DNA of 64,000 bases from Bacteroidota bacterium (GCA_006226545.1 SBGR01000064.1:17468-81467), one strand, 5' to 3'; shown: positions 6,415-15,789, numbered from the stretch's first letter. Notes: generated from the letters alone by a model not told the origin. Translations and numbers: made by a program.

Positions 6415-9036
6415 TTACCTGTTAGAAATAACAAGTCTTGATACAGATTGTTTTCCGTTTTGTTCAACTTTCACAAAGTATACACCGTTGGTCAAGTCGC
6501 TTACGTCTATTTGGCTTTTAGCCGACTCAATATTCAACTGTTTAACAGCTTGGCCTGCAGCGTTGATTAAGCTTACAGTACCGCCGTTTTCGTTTAAGTC
6601 GAGGCTAAAGCTACCTTTTGCCGGGTTAGGGTAAAGGTTCAATACCGGAGTCATGCTTACTACTGTATTCAAGATACCACGCTCAAATGTAATCAGGTAG
6701 CTAGAAGCTGCCATTTCCATGTTGTCGTTAGAAGTAGCTTTAACGGTCCACAACAAGCTCAAGCTGTTTCCAGGAGTGAGGTTAGCACCGAAGGCATCAG
6801 CTAATGCTTTGTAGCTGATGGTTAGGGTAGTATCCATTCCGCTATTATCAGATGGCAAGCTCAAAAGTGGGTTGCTGAAATCGCCGGTAGGCAAATCAAG
6901 CATGAAAGAATACATTGGAGGGTTAACGCCTAATTTAGCTTCAGCCGTAGTCCAAGAGATGGTAGCTTCTTGAGCTGGGTCGCCTTGCACTTGGATTGTA
7001 GTGTTATTTGCTGGAGAAACGAGGTCGAATGCGCCCAATGAATCTTGCAAGATATCGGTAATGTAGCGAGGCAATAATTGGTAACCTGCATCACGCGGAT
7101 TGCTTCCGTCGAATTGTCCTCCAAGACCAATTACATCAAATTCACCTGTAGGAGCGGCGGCGTTAGCCAAGGTGCTGGTAGGTAGAATTCTGATTTGGAA
7201 AGAGTCGTTGCTTACAGTGCTAAATGCCCAGTAGTTTCTGCCGCTCGTACCTGCATCCCAAGTAGGGATTGGAGTACCAAGAACCAAGTTGTTGATACGA
7301 ACAAATTCGTTTTCAGTGCTTTCGTCCATTGCTGTAATTACAGCTGGCTCTTTCAATGCAACACCTGATTGGATAAGCTCGATGGTATCCAAGAAATCCA
7401 ATTGGATCAATCCGTTGAAATGTGTCAAGCGACCACGCATCATGATGGAGTCACCTTCGGTAATGGTATAACCAAAAGTAGAAGCAGAAGCAGGAGCGAA
7501 GTTGCTGATACCTGCCGTGTTGTCGATAATGGTGAAAGAGTATCCGCTGGTGCGGGTATTTGTACCGTAAACCACACCGGTCACTTCAAACAAAGAGTCG
7601 TTTGAAATCGGTAAGAAGTCGGCATCCAATTGTTTGATGGAAGCGATGCTTCGCACGTCGTAGTCGTTTTCGTAGATGTTTAAGCTAAGTGAATCGTTTG
7701 TGCTAGCTACATCAGCACCAACCAAGTTCAATCCAAAGCGTGTTCTACGAATAGAAGGACCAGAATTGGCATCATCAATTAATTGTACTGTGATGTAAAG
7801 GGTATCAGCGGTATTCGCATCAAAAGTGGTCATTGGACCATTTACAAATGAGAAATGAGCGTTCTCGATAGCCGTAACGTCTGCACCGGTTTTAGGTACT
7901 AAGTTAACGTCTACAGTATTGCTTCCTTTGTTCACAATATAAACACCGATGTCGAACAAGCCATCTTCTTCGTTTTTAGTAAGGCTATTGGCAATAAATC
8001 CAACTTGTGGTTGAGAAATACCTTCACCGTTCAATCTAATTTGATTGGTGAATGCATTGGTACTGGTAATGTTTAACATATTTTGGTTAACACCGCCAGT
8101 GCTTGGGTTAAATCTAACCTCAATGGTGGTAGGGTTAACAACTCCACTGCTTGGAGTCAAGCTAACCGATGTGCCATAGGTACCGTTTTGTTCGCGTACT
8201 TCATAACCGGTTGGAGCAGTGAGTACCAAATTAGCAGTTAAGCTTTGTGCACCAACTACGAAGCTGAATGAAGAGGTAGCTACATTAACCATGGTAGTAC
8301 CAAAATCGTAATCATAGCTGCTTGTATAAACTCGGATTTGAGGAGTCAAAGAAACTTCTAAAAAGCCTTGGCGACCGTTTTCTGATGGGTCGAAATTGGT
8401 TCTAGAAGCACTGTTAGTCCAGTTTGAGCTATTGAATAAATCAGCTTTCAAAGTAGCTAACATATTCAATGAATCACCTCTGTAAAGACCGTTGTCTACG
8501 TTACCAACACTCACAGTGCTAGTACCTTCAACCAATCCGGTTGGTAGGTAGGAGGTATTAGAATTGACAGCTGTTCCGTCGTCTTTCCAATTTGTGCTAC
8601 CGAAATTCACGGCACCAACGAAGCTTGGATTCAAGGTATCGCCTTGAAATGCCAAGATTTGATCTCCACTAGAAGAGAAGAACATGCTTCCACCTGGTTT
8701 GTTCCATGTTTCTCCAATGGAGCAAGTATAGTTTGCACCTGAGCTGTTCACGTCTTCACAGGTGATTTGCGTTCCGGTTACCAAGTTAACATTGGTAGTC
8801 CAATGGAAATAACCCTCAGTTGTGTTTAGCGCTTGAACAGTGCTATCCCATCCGTTATCTGTAAAGTAAACTTGGGTACCTGCTGTTAGGTCTCTTAATA
8901 GTACAAAAGTGAATTCATCCGGGTTGTCCGCAGAGAATCCGGTAAAGGCAATGTCGCCCGGGTTTAAGGTTGTCTGAGCACTAGCTCCCGAGACACCTAA
9001 TCCCACGAATCCGAGAATAGTGAGTAGTTTTTTCAT
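6415..9036 (-). CDS. Large secreted protein with type IX secretion C-terminal sorting domain
   Basis: An 873-residue protein. A Sec signal peptide ends GASAQ at about residue 21. The C-terminal ~75 residues form a type A T9SS sorting domain: NLYPNPAKGSFSLDL, GQAVKQL, LTNGVYFVKV and a basic end. It should therefore pass the outer membrane by T9SS and be released or surface-attached. The N-terminal ~150 residues (FTGFSADNPDEF, YFTDNGWDS) resemble domains seen in secreted Bacteroidota proteins with lamin-tail or nuclease partners. The middle has Ig-like repeats and an OB-like segment (EVTGVVYG ... MMRGRL ... IGLGGQFD). No catalytic site is evident. A -7-like TAATTTTG lies at 9063-9056. A terminator follows. 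Confidence 0.85.
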   Translation of the reverse strand: MKKLLTILGFVGLGVSGASAQTTLNPGDIAFTGFSADNPDEFTFVLLRDLTAGTQVYFTDNGWDSTVQALNTTEGYFHWTTNVNLVTGTQITCEDVNSSGANYTCSIGETWNKPGGSMFFSSSGDQILAFQGDTLNPSFVGAVNFGSTNWKDDGTAVNSNTSYLPTGLVEGTSTVSVGNVDNGLYRGDSLNMLATLKADLFNSSNWTNSASRTNFDPSENGRQGFLEVSLTPQIRVYTSSYDYDFGTTMVNVATSSFSFVVGAQSLTANLVLTAPTGYEVREQNGTYGTSVSLTPSSGVVNPTTIEVRFNPSTGGVNQNMLNITSTNAFTNQIRLNGEGISQPQVGFIANSLTKNEEDGLFDIGVYIVNKGSNTVDVNLVPKTGADVTAIENAHFSFVNGPMTTFDANTADTLYITVQLIDDANSGPSIRRTRFGLNLVGADVASTNDSLSLNIYENDYDVRSIASIKQLDADFLPISNDSLFEVTGVVYGTNTRTSGYSFTIIDNTAGISNFAPASASTFGYTITEGDSIMMRGRLTHFNGLIQLDFLDTIELIQSGVALKEPAVITAMDESTENEFVRINNLVLGTPIPTWDAGTSGRNYWAFSTVSNDSFQIRILPTSTLANAAAPTGEFDVIGLGGQFDGSNPRDAGYQLLPRYITDILQDSLGAFDLVSPANNTTIQVQGDPAQEATISWTTAEAKLGVNPPMYSFMLDLPTGDFSNPLLSLPSDNSGMDTTLTISYKALADAFGANLTPGNSLSLLWTVKATSNDNMEMAASSYLITFERGILNTVVSMTPVLNLYPNPAKGSFSLDLNENGGTVSLINAAGQAVKQLNIESAKSQIDVSDLTNGVYFVKVEQNGKQSVSRLVISNR

Positions 9037-9114
9037 AAATAGACGAATTTTGTTTCAAAATTAATGCAATCTTACTTGGTACTTGTTAACGTATTTTAAA
9101 CAATTGAATAATAA

Positions 9115-9699
9115 ATGATAGTCATTGAAGATACCCTCATTTCTGAAAACCTGCTCGAAAAGCAATTTGTCTGCAATCTATCTGCTTGTAAAGGAGCTTG
9201 TTGTGTTGAAGGCGATCGAGGAGCGCCACTTTTGGAAGAGGAGATTGGGGTAATTCAAGACTTAATGCCGGCAATTAAGCCGTTTATGAATCCGGATTTT
9301 TTAACCGATACAGAACAAAATGGTTTTGCCGAGAAGGATGAGGATGGAGAGTGGGTTACGCGCTGCCAACCTACCGGCGAATGCAATTTTGTGGTTTACC
9401 AAGAAGGCATCACCGCTTGCGCCATTGAGCTTGCCCACAAAGCCGGGAAAATCGATTACAAGAAACCAATAAGCTGTCACCTCTATCCGGTTCGTATTCA
9501 GCGATACAAGGAGTTTCAGGCTGTGAACTACCACGAGTGGACTATCTGCTCTGCTGCTTGTCAGCTGGGCAAGGAACTCAAAGTACCTGTATATCGGTTT
9601 GTGAAAGATGCCTTGATTCGGAAGTTTGGATTAGAATGGTATGAAACGCTTGAGGCTACCGCGGCTCATATTGAGTCTAATACAGATTCACCTGAATAG
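9115..9699 (+). CDS. DUF3109 family cysteine-rich protein
   Basis: A 194-residue protein of the DUF3109 family, related to the YkgJ-type zinc/iron-chelating Cys-cluster proteins. Conserved cysteines appear as CNLSACKGACC (residues about 20-30), RCQPTGEC, TACAIE, SCHLYPVR and CSAACQLG. They are expected to bind Zn or an Fe-S cluster; the biological role is unknown. It is cytoplasmic, with no signal peptide. Its 3' end overlaps the convergent pbpC gene by 23 nt. It is the first gene upstream of a strand switch and has no clear promoter element. Confidence 0.9.
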   Translation: MIVIEDTLISENLLEKQFVCNLSACKGACCVEGDRGAPLLEEEIGVIQDLMPAIKPFMNPDFLTDTEQNGFAEKDEDGEWVTRCQPTGECNFVVYQEGITACAIELAHKAGKIDYKKPISCHLYPVRIQRYKEFQAVNYHEWTICSAACQLGKELKVPVYRFVKDALIRKFGLEWYETLEATAAHIESNTDSPE

Positions 9700-11992
9700 A
9701 AATGTGACTGGAACGTCCTTTATCATCCACGCAGGAAATTTTATGCGTTCCTCCACGAATCTTCGTGAAGTAAGGTTCACCACGTTTAACCTTGCCTAAT
9801 AGCTTATCGTCTAAGTACCAATACAGCTCACTCACCTCCGAACCGGATTGTGCGCTCAGTTCAAATTGCTCATCGCTGCCACGTTCCTGTAAATACGTAG
9901 CACCACCGGTAGGCATAACAATTTGAGGAGCTCCTTCTTCAAAAACCCGACTGCATTTAGGATTGTGCTCCGGAATCTGTTCGTAGCTTTTTTGCTCACT
10001 TTGATACCACGCTAAAAGCTCCGGAGGGTATTGCCGAATATAGGCAACCTTAACACCGGGCACTTTGCAGCTCATGCAATAACTGTAACGCATTTTGGCG
10101 TCCACCCAAACAGCTTTCTTGCAGGCACAGGCTTGCATGCTACTGATGCCCGGGATATAATAATCCATCACCTGATTTTCGCAATGGGTGCCGGCCACAT
10201 GTCCGGTTTCACTGCAAACCCAACGCATGTCGACTTTCCCTTGAGGCTTAAGCCATTTATCGTTATTGCTGCCCGGTAAATTTTCAAATAAGCGAAACAG
10301 GAGTGGAGTAGCCACCTCAGCACCGCTTAAATCGGGAACGCCGGTGGCATCAAAGTTACCTACCCAAACACCCACGGTAAAGCGGTTATTGTATCCAATG
10401 CTCCAAGCATCTTTTCTACCGTATGAAGTGCCTGTTTTCCAAGCGATATGAGGTAAGGTTTTGCCGGATCTCCAGTAGGATGGGATATCAGGTCTGTTTA
10501 GCGTAGCTAACATGTGGGAAGTCATAAACGCGGCTTCAGACGAAATCCATTGAAAACTGAAATCGCTTTTGTTATCAGCTAAGTAGTGAAGGTTTCTAAA
10601 CTCTCCATAATGGGCTAAGCAGAGGTAAGCTTGAGCCAATTCAGTTAAACTCACACCGCAGCCACCGAGGATAAGCGATAAGCCTAAATCATCGCGTTGC
10701 CGTTTGATTTCTGCAAATCCGGCTTTGCTTAAAAACTGTACGAATTGCCTGATGCCGCTTTGACTAAGCACTTTAACAGCAGGGATATTGAGCGATTTCG
10801 CTAAGGCATCCTTTAGGCTAATTCGACCATTAAACTCGCTGTCGTAGTTCTCCGGCGTATAACCGCCAAAATTACTCGGTACATCGCTCAACTGGGTCAA
10901 CGGAGTGCAAAGTCCTTTTTCCATGGCATGGGCATACAAAAAAGGTTTGAGCGTAGATCCCGGAGAACGTATCGCTCGAACACCGTCTACTTGTCCTTGG
11001 TGTTCAATATGGTTAAAATCGGCGCTACCCACATAGGTTATAACCTTTGCGCTGGCATTGTCGATTACAACAACAGCCGCATTGCTGATTTGCCGTGAAT
11101 ACAAGCCTTGCACATAATTCGCTACCAAAGCCTCAGTTTTGAGTTGGAGGTTATGCGATAAGCTGCTTCGGATTATGGGAGCTGAAGGAAATTGATTTTT
11201 TAAGCGGCGACAAAAATGGGGTGCTATCTGATTCAGCTCCCTCCGCTGAAAGGCCAAAGGCTCAACCAAAGCATCGCTCAAAGATTCGGCATCGATCCAC
11301 TTATGGGAGGCAAAATAGTTTAGCCAATAATTTCGCGCTTGAGTCAAGTTATCAAGCTCTCCGGAACGAATTCCAAGGCTGTTTGGACGGTTTGGAATAA
11401 CTGTTAATGCGGCTATTTCAGCCGGACTTAACAATACTGGCGATTTGCCTAAGTAGAGGTAGGATGCCGCTTTGATGCCTTCAATGTTTCCGCCATAAGG
11501 CACAAGGTTTAAATAAAGATGTAGGATCTCTTCTTTTGAATACTGCCACTCCAATTGCATCGCTCGAAACACTTCCAAAAGTTTATTGGCATAACTGCGT
11601 TCTTTGGGTTCCAGCATACGCGCAACCTGCATGGAAATAGTCGACGCTCCGGATGTTCGTTTACCGCTGCTCAAGTTCTTGAAAACAGCCCGTACCATGG
11701 CGGCAGGATTGAATCCGGGGTGGTAATAAAAGTATTGATCTTCCTTCAATAAAAAGGCTTCTTCAATCGATTTACTAAGCTCTTGTGTATCCAGTTTGAG
11801 TCGCCATTTTTCATCCTCACTCAAATAGGCTGCTAAAGGTTTTCCCTCTTCACTCAACACGAGGGTGCTAAAGCCAAGCTCCGGTTTAAAAGGGAAGGCC
11901 TCATTTAAAAGCATAAAGAGTATTAATAAGAATAAAGCGTAGCCGGAAACCTGCAGTAAAAGATTTTTCCACCTGAATCGCTTTATCCTCAT
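9677..11992 (-). CDS. pbpC: Penicillin-binding protein 1C
   Basis: A 771-residue bifunctional peptidoglycan synthase anchored by one N-terminal membrane segment. The glycosyltransferase domain (GT51) includes LKEDQYFYYHPG with the catalytic Glu, and GASTISMQVARML. The transpeptidase domain has the SxxK site in PGSTLKPFLYAHA, SLN in AKSLNIPAVKVL and KTGT in AWKTGTSYGRKDAW. The last ~90 residues are the BiPBP_C domain typical of PBP1C. I start at 11992 (MRIKRFRW); the longer frame would run into the lysA promoter. TATCTTAG ends 4 nt before this ATG. The usual alpha-2-macroglobulin partner gene is not beside it here. Confidence 0.93.
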   Translation of the reverse strand: MRIKRFRWKNLLLQVSGYALFLLILFMLLNEAFPFKPELGFSTLVLSEEGKPLAAYLSEDEKWRLKLDTQELSKSIEEAFLLKEDQYFYYHPGFNPAAMVRAVFKNLSSGKRTSGASTISMQVARMLEPKERSYANKLLEVFRAMQLEWQYSKEEILHLYLNLVPYGGNIEGIKAASYLYLGKSPVLLSPAEIAALTVIPNRPNSLGIRSGELDNLTQARNYWLNYFASHKWIDAESLSDALVEPLAFQRRELNQIAPHFCRRLKNQFPSAPIIRSSLSHNLQLKTEALVANYVQGLYSRQISNAAVVVIDNASAKVITYVGSADFNHIEHQGQVDGVRAIRSPGSTLKPFLYAHAMEKGLCTPLTQLSDVPSNFGGYTPENYDSEFNGRISLKDALAKSLNIPAVKVLSQSGIRQFVQFLSKAGFAEIKRQRDDLGLSLILGGCGVSLTELAQAYLCLAHYGEFRNLHYLADNKSDFSFQWISSEAAFMTSHMLATLNRPDIPSYWRSGKTLPHIAWKTGTSYGRKDAWSIGYNNRFTVGVWVGNFDATGVPDLSGAEVATPLLFRLFENLPGSNNDKWLKPQGKVDMRWVCSETGHVAGTHCENQVMDYYIPGISSMQACACKKAVWVDAKMRYSYCMSCKVPGVKVAYIRQYPPELLAWYQSEQKSYEQIPEHNPKCSRVFEEGAPQIVMPTGGATYLQERGSDEQFELSAQSGSEVSELYWYLDDKLLGKVKRGEPYFTKIRGGTHKISCVDDKGRSSHISIQVNLY

Positions 11993-12036
11993 GCGTCTAA
12001 GATAAATTCCTGCAACGAAAAAACTATTTTCGCGAC

Positions 12037-13266
12037 ATGATTTTAGAAAACAATGCTTATACCGTGCAGGGAGTAAGATTACTCGACATTGCACAAGAAT
12101 TTGGGACGCCGGTATACGTGTACGATGCCGACAAGATTATTAGCCAATACCACCGTCTAATTAAAGCATTTAAGGGTTCTAAGATCAAGATTAAGTACGC
12201 TCAAAAAGCACTGAACAACATCAATGTTTTGAAATTGCTTCGCGAAGAAGGTTCGGGCCTCGATTGCGTGTCGATTCAAGAAGTTTTGGTGGGTTTGAAA
12301 GCAGGGTTTAAACCTGCAGATATCCTTTTTACCCCTAACTGCGTATCGTTTGAGGAAATTTCTCAGGCGGTAGATTTGGGTGTAATGATCAATATTGACA
12401 ATATCAGTACTTTGGAACAATTCGGACATAAATACGGGAATACTGTTCCGGTTTGTATCCGCATTAATCCGCATATCATGGCGGGTGGTAACTCGCACAT
12501 CAGCGTTGGTCATATCGACTCAAAATTTGGCATCTCTTTTTACCAAATGCGCCATGTGGGACGTGTTGTGAAATCGCATAACATGCAGATTGTTGGACTC
12601 CACATGCATACAGGTTCAGACATTTTAGATGCAGAAGTATTCTTGCAGGGTGCTGAATTATTGTTTGATGCAGCGCAAGACTTCGCTGATTTGCAGTTCA
12701 TGGATTTTGGTTCCGGATTTAAAGTGGCCTATAAAGTAGGTGATGTTACCACCGATATTGAATCGATTGGTCAACGTATAGTGAAGAAATTCAAAGACTT
12801 CTGCAAAAACTACGGTCGCGAGTTGGAACTTTGGTTTGAACCGGGCAAGTTTTTAGTGAGTGAAGCAGGGTACTTTTTAGTGAAAACGAATGTGATCAAA
12901 CAAACCACTTCAACCGTGTTTGTGGGTGTTGACTCAGGGCAGAATCACTTGATTCGCCCAATGATGTACGACGCTTACCACCACATCACCAATATCTCAA
13001 ATCCATCAGGAACCAACCGCATTTATACTGTGGTCGGCTATATCTGTGAGACGGATACCTTTGGTTGGGATCGTCAATTGAACGAAGTGCGTGAAGGCGA
13101 TGTATTGATGTTTCACAATGCCGGTGCATACGGTTTCACCATGAGCTCGAATTATAACTCGCGTTTGAGACCAGCTGAGGTATTGATACACAAAGGAAAA
13201 GCTCACTTGGTGCGCAAGAGAGAAGAACTCGATGATTTGTTGAGAAACCAGGTTGAAGTATTCTGA
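12037..13266 (+). CDS. lysA: Diaminopimelate decarboxylase
   Basis: A 409-residue PLP enzyme of the fold-III decarboxylase family that converts meso-diaminopimelate to L-lysine, the last step of lysine synthesis. The PLP lysine lies in KIKYAQKALNN (about residue 52). The HMHTGSDI segment (about residue 188), DFGSGF and EPGKFLV (about residue 270) are the phosphate- and substrate-binding motifs, and CETDTFGWD carries the catalytic Cys region. A few residues differ from the textbook motif (YAQKAL rather than YAxKAN), as in other Bacteroidota LysA. TATTTTCG ends 4 nt before the ATG. It is divergent from pbpC. Confidence 0.9.
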   Translation: MILENNAYTVQGVRLLDIAQEFGTPVYVYDADKIISQYHRLIKAFKGSKIKIKYAQKALNNINVLKLLREEGSGLDCVSIQEVLVGLKAGFKPADILFTPNCVSFEEISQAVDLGVMINIDNISTLEQFGHKYGNTVPVCIRINPHIMAGGNSHISVGHIDSKFGISFYQMRHVGRVVKSHNMQIVGLHMHTGSDILDAEVFLQGAELLFDAAQDFADLQFMDFGSGFKVAYKVGDVTTDIESIGQRIVKKFKDFCKNYGRELELWFEPGKFLVSEAGYFLVKTNVIKQTTSTVFVGVDSGQNHLIRPMMYDAYHHITNISNPSGTNRIYTVVGYICETDTFGWDRQLNEVREGDVLMFHNAGAYGFTMSSNYNSRLRPAEVLIHKGKAHLVRKREELDDLLRNQVEVF

Positions 13267-13298
13267 TTTGACCGAAACAGCTTAAATTCGGTCATTCC

Positions 13299-14663
13299 AT
13301 GTACGCCATAGTTGATATCGAAACGACCGGTGGTTTTGCCGCAGAAAATGCCATCATAGAAATAGCGGTGGCCCTGCACGATGGGCAAAAGGTGACCGGT
13401 TGGTATGAAACCCTGATTAACCCGGGGAGGAAAATCCCTCCATACATCAGTGGATTCACCGGTATCAGCGATGAAATGGTAGCTGAGGCACCCAGCTTCA
13501 AGGATATTTCAATTGAGCTATATGGCCTTTTGAAAGACCGAATTTTTGTGGCTCACAATGTCAACTTCGATTATTCCTTTGTTCAAAGAGCGATGGAAGA
13601 GTCGGGTATTCAATACCACGCCAAACGATTGTGTACCGTTCGTTTGTCGCGTAAAATCTACCCCGGTTTTAAATCGTATAGCCTAGGTAACCTTTGCCAA
13701 CAGTTGGGCATTATTTTAACCGATGCGCACCGTGCCGGTGGCGATACCAAGGCTACTGCTGAAGTCTTCACTAAATTGGTAGCGAAAGACAAGGAAGGGC
13801 ATATCGCTCAATCACTTAAGCGAAACAGTGGTGAACTGAATCTTCCACCGAACCTGGATAAAAAGAAATACCAAAAGTTGCCCGATTTACCGGGGGTTTA
13901 TTATTTCTACGACCAACAGGGAAAGGTGATTTATGTTGGAAAGGCCAAGGACTTGAAAAAGCGTGTGGCTTCCCATTTCTCAGCGAATAATGCGAGTGAG
14001 AAAAAGCAATCCTTTCTGCGTGAAATTCACGATGTGAGCTACGAGCTCTGCGGCAATGAATTGGTTGCGCTATTGTTGGAGTCGCAAGAAATTAAAAGGC
14101 TCTGGCCTAAGTTTAACAGAGCACAGAAACACGGGGAATTCCGTTTTGGGGTTTACGATTTTGAAGACGGTAACGGCATTCTAAATCTTGGAATCGATAG
14201 AGCAAGACGCTATTTCAAACCGCTGATAAGCTTTTCATCTATGTGGGAAGCCCGTTCATACATGGATCAATTGGTACGTAAACACGGCCTGCTCAAAGCT
14301 TATTGCGGGCTGGAGAAATTTGACCTAGTGAATGGCTTGCCGGTGGCCGGTAAGAATCTAAAAACAAAAAAGGAGATAGCTACCTATAACCAGAAGGTGC
14401 AAGCGGCAATAGAAGAAATACTTCACAGCAAAGAATCGTTTGCCTTATTGGGTGAAGGTAGGAGTGCTGAAGAGCAAAGCTTGGTTATGATTCACGAAGG
14501 CCGTTATTATGGATATACTTTCTTGGAGCGAAGCGAAATTGTGAATACAGTGGAGGAAGTTTTAGAGCGAATTGAGCCCGTGAAAGACCATACCGAAAGC
14601 TATTGGTTGATACGCGGTTACCTTCAGCGGAATGTCGCGGCTAAAATTATCAAATTCAATTAA
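13299..14663 (+). CDS. DEDDh exonuclease fused to a UvrC-type GIY-YIG nuclease domain
   Basis: A 454-residue protein. Residues 1-170 form a DnaQ-like 3'-5' exonuclease: VDIETTGG with Asp and Glu, HNVNFDYSF with the third acidic residue, and HRAGGDTKAT with the His/Asp pair. Residues about 195-280 are a GIY-YIG domain like that of UvrC and Cho: LPGVYYFYD, VIYVGKAKDLKKRVASHF and the LLESQEIK segment with the metal-binding Glu. The C-terminal ~170 residues are unassigned. Such fusions are known in Bacteroidota and Actinobacteria and are presumed DNA-repair nucleases. TAAATTCG lies 8 nt before the ATG. The deaminase gene follows after 7 nt. Confidence 0.9.
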   Translation: MYAIVDIETTGGFAAENAIIEIAVALHDGQKVTGWYETLINPGRKIPPYISGFTGISDEMVAEAPSFKDISIELYGLLKDRIFVAHNVNFDYSFVQRAMEESGIQYHAKRLCTVRLSRKIYPGFKSYSLGNLCQQLGIILTDAHRAGGDTKATAEVFTKLVAKDKEGHIAQSLKRNSGELNLPPNLDKKKYQKLPDLPGVYYFYDQQGKVIYVGKAKDLKKRVASHFSANNASEKKQSFLREIHDVSYELCGNELVALLLESQEIKRLWPKFNRAQKHGEFRFGVYDFEDGNGILNLGIDRARRYFKPLISFSSMWEARSYMDQLVRKHGLLKAYCGLEKFDLVNGLPVAGKNLKTKKEIATYNQKVQAAIEEILHSKESFALLGEGRSAEEQSLVMIHEGRYYGYTFLERSEIVNTVEEVLERIEPVKDHTESYWLIRGYLQRNVAAKIIKFN

Positions 14664-14670
14664 TTAGACT

Positions 14671-15108
14671 ATGGATGAATTTATGTTAGCGGCCATTGAA
14701 GAAGCGAAAAAAGGCTTGGCTGAAGGAGGTATTCCGATTGGTTCGGTCTTGGTTCACGAAGGGAAGATTATCGGTCGCGGACATAACCGCAGGGTTCAAA
14801 AAGGCAGTGCCATCTTACACGGTGAAATGGATGCTTTGGAACATGCAGGCCGCCAGCCCGCATCGGTATATAGAAATTCAGTTTTGTATACCACCTTATC
14901 GCCATGCAGTATGTGTTCCGGTGCAATTGCCTTGTATGGCATTCCGAAGGTGGTGATAGGTGAGAATCTCACCTTTATGGGAGAAGAAGCGTGGCTTGAG
15001 TCAAAAGGCGTAAAATTGGAGCACGCACATGATGCTACCTGTAAACAGTTAATGGAAGAATTTATAGAAGCTAATCCAGATTTGTGGAATGAAGACATTG
15101 GAGAATAG
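14671..15108 (+). CDS. Cytosine deaminase, yeast FCY1-like
   Basis: A 145-residue zinc-dependent deaminase of the CDA/TadA superfamily. HGEMDALE (about residue 50) gives the zinc His and proton-shuttling Glu, and SPCSMCSGAI (about residue 75) gives the two zinc Cys. It aligns in my memory with Saccharomyces cytosine deaminase Fcy1 much better than with TadA: GHN.R.QKGSA.LHGE, LYTTLSPC.MC.GAI, YGIP..V.GEN and the same C-terminal ending EDIGE. The likely reaction is cytosine to uracil plus ammonia in pyrimidine salvage; guanine or another base cannot be excluded. Its 3' end overlaps the next gene by 20 nt. Confidence 0.8.
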   Translation: MDEFMLAAIEEAKKGLAEGGIPIGSVLVHEGKIIGRGHNRRVQKGSAILHGEMDALEHAGRQPASVYRNSVLYTTLSPCSMCSGAIALYGIPKVVIGENLTFMGEEAWLESKGVKLEHAHDATCKQLMEEFIEANPDLWNEDIGE

Positions 15109-15451
15109 AAAATCGATTTTAAGGGTCCTCTGTGCGATTTTAATTGCATCGAGCGCGTTGTATTCATGTAATAAAGATGAAGGTACTATAGAGCTTGAAT
15201 ACCGTGTTCAATGCGGTGTTTGCAAATCGTCACTCTTAAATGAAGTGGGTGGTTTGGTTCAGGCGGATGTGGAAGGTTCGTATAGCTTTACCAGAAAACA
15301 TGCGGTAGGTGAGGCGGCTCAAATCATTGTCGACCGTACCTCAGATTCTGTTACCATGTATACGCAAATTCTAAAAGGCGGACAGGTAATGGTTTCAGAT
15401 AGCGCCATGTTTCCAAAGGATGAGTTAAAACTCACCTGGCTGGTAAAATAG
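15089..15451 (+). CDS. Small predicted lipoprotein
   Basis: A 120-residue protein with a longer-than-usual polar N-terminus (MKTLENRKS) followed by a hydrophobic core and the lipobox ALYSC (Cys about residue 27). A CGVC pair lies 20 residues further on, which could form a disulfide or bind metal. The ATG lies inside the end of the deaminase gene, overlapping by 20 nt in another frame, so expression depends on that transcript. I do not recognise the family. An internal start is possible but would remove the signal. Confidence 0.7.
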   Translation: MKTLENRKSILRVLCAILIASSALYSCNKDEGTIELEYRVQCGVCKSSLLNEVGGLVQADVEGSYSFTRKHAVGEAAQIIVDRTSDSVTMYTQILKGGQVMVSDSAMFPKDELKLTWLVK

Positions 15452-15471
15452 AAAGTCGAAAACGCTTAAAA

Positions 15472-15510
15472 AGAAAAAAACCTCTCGATTTCTCAAGAGG
15501 TTTTTTTTTT
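15472..15510. terminator. Bidirectional intrinsic terminator
   Basis: Stem AAACCTCT/AGAGGTTT with loop CGATTTCTCA, with an A-run before it and a T-run after it. It can end the lipoprotein transcript on the plus strand and the tRNA-Leu transcript on the minus strand. Confidence 0.85.
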
Positions 15511-15511
15511 G

Positions 15512-15595
15512 TGCCCAGGACCGGGGTCGAACCGGTACTGGTGTTATCCAACTGGTGTTTGAGACCAGCGCGTCTACCAATTCCGCCACCTGGGC
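15512..15595 (-). tRNA. tRNA-Leu (anticodon CAA)
   Basis: 84-nt class II tRNA on the minus strand. The acceptor GCCCAGG pairs with CCTGGGC and the discriminator is A. The anticodon stem CTGGT/ACCAG encloses CTCAAAC, giving CAA. The long variable arm and GGTTCGACCCC T-arm are present. CCA is not encoded. Confidence 0.97.
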
Positions 15596-15606
15596 TAGAG
15601 GGGCTG

Positions 15607-15638
15607 CAAACATAGGAAAATGAACATCAATTTAGCAA
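15607..15638 (-). promoter_or_regulatory. Promoter of tRNA-Leu(CAA)
   Basis: TATGTTTG on the minus strand (15614-15607) matches the -7 consensus and lies 11 nt before the tRNA. A TTG at 15638-15636 is 21 nt upstream, slightly more than the 19 nt seen for the other tRNAs. The rest of the region up to 15789 shows nothing further. Confidence 0.65.
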
Positions 15639-15789
15639 GCGTTTTTTAAGTCTTTTTTTAAATTTCTTTTTGGCCTTTGAAACTCACTCAATTAGAGTTC
15701 TTTTAGTAATGCCTAAATCTTTTTCAATTTGGTTGAAAAAGGCAGAACTGGCGCAGCTTTAGCCATAAATTCTACCTCTAGCACCTGCT

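Noticed and set aside
12000..12094. Extended N-terminus of PBP1C
   Set aside because: It would overlap the lysA promoter and start; the -7 element and membrane segment support 11992.
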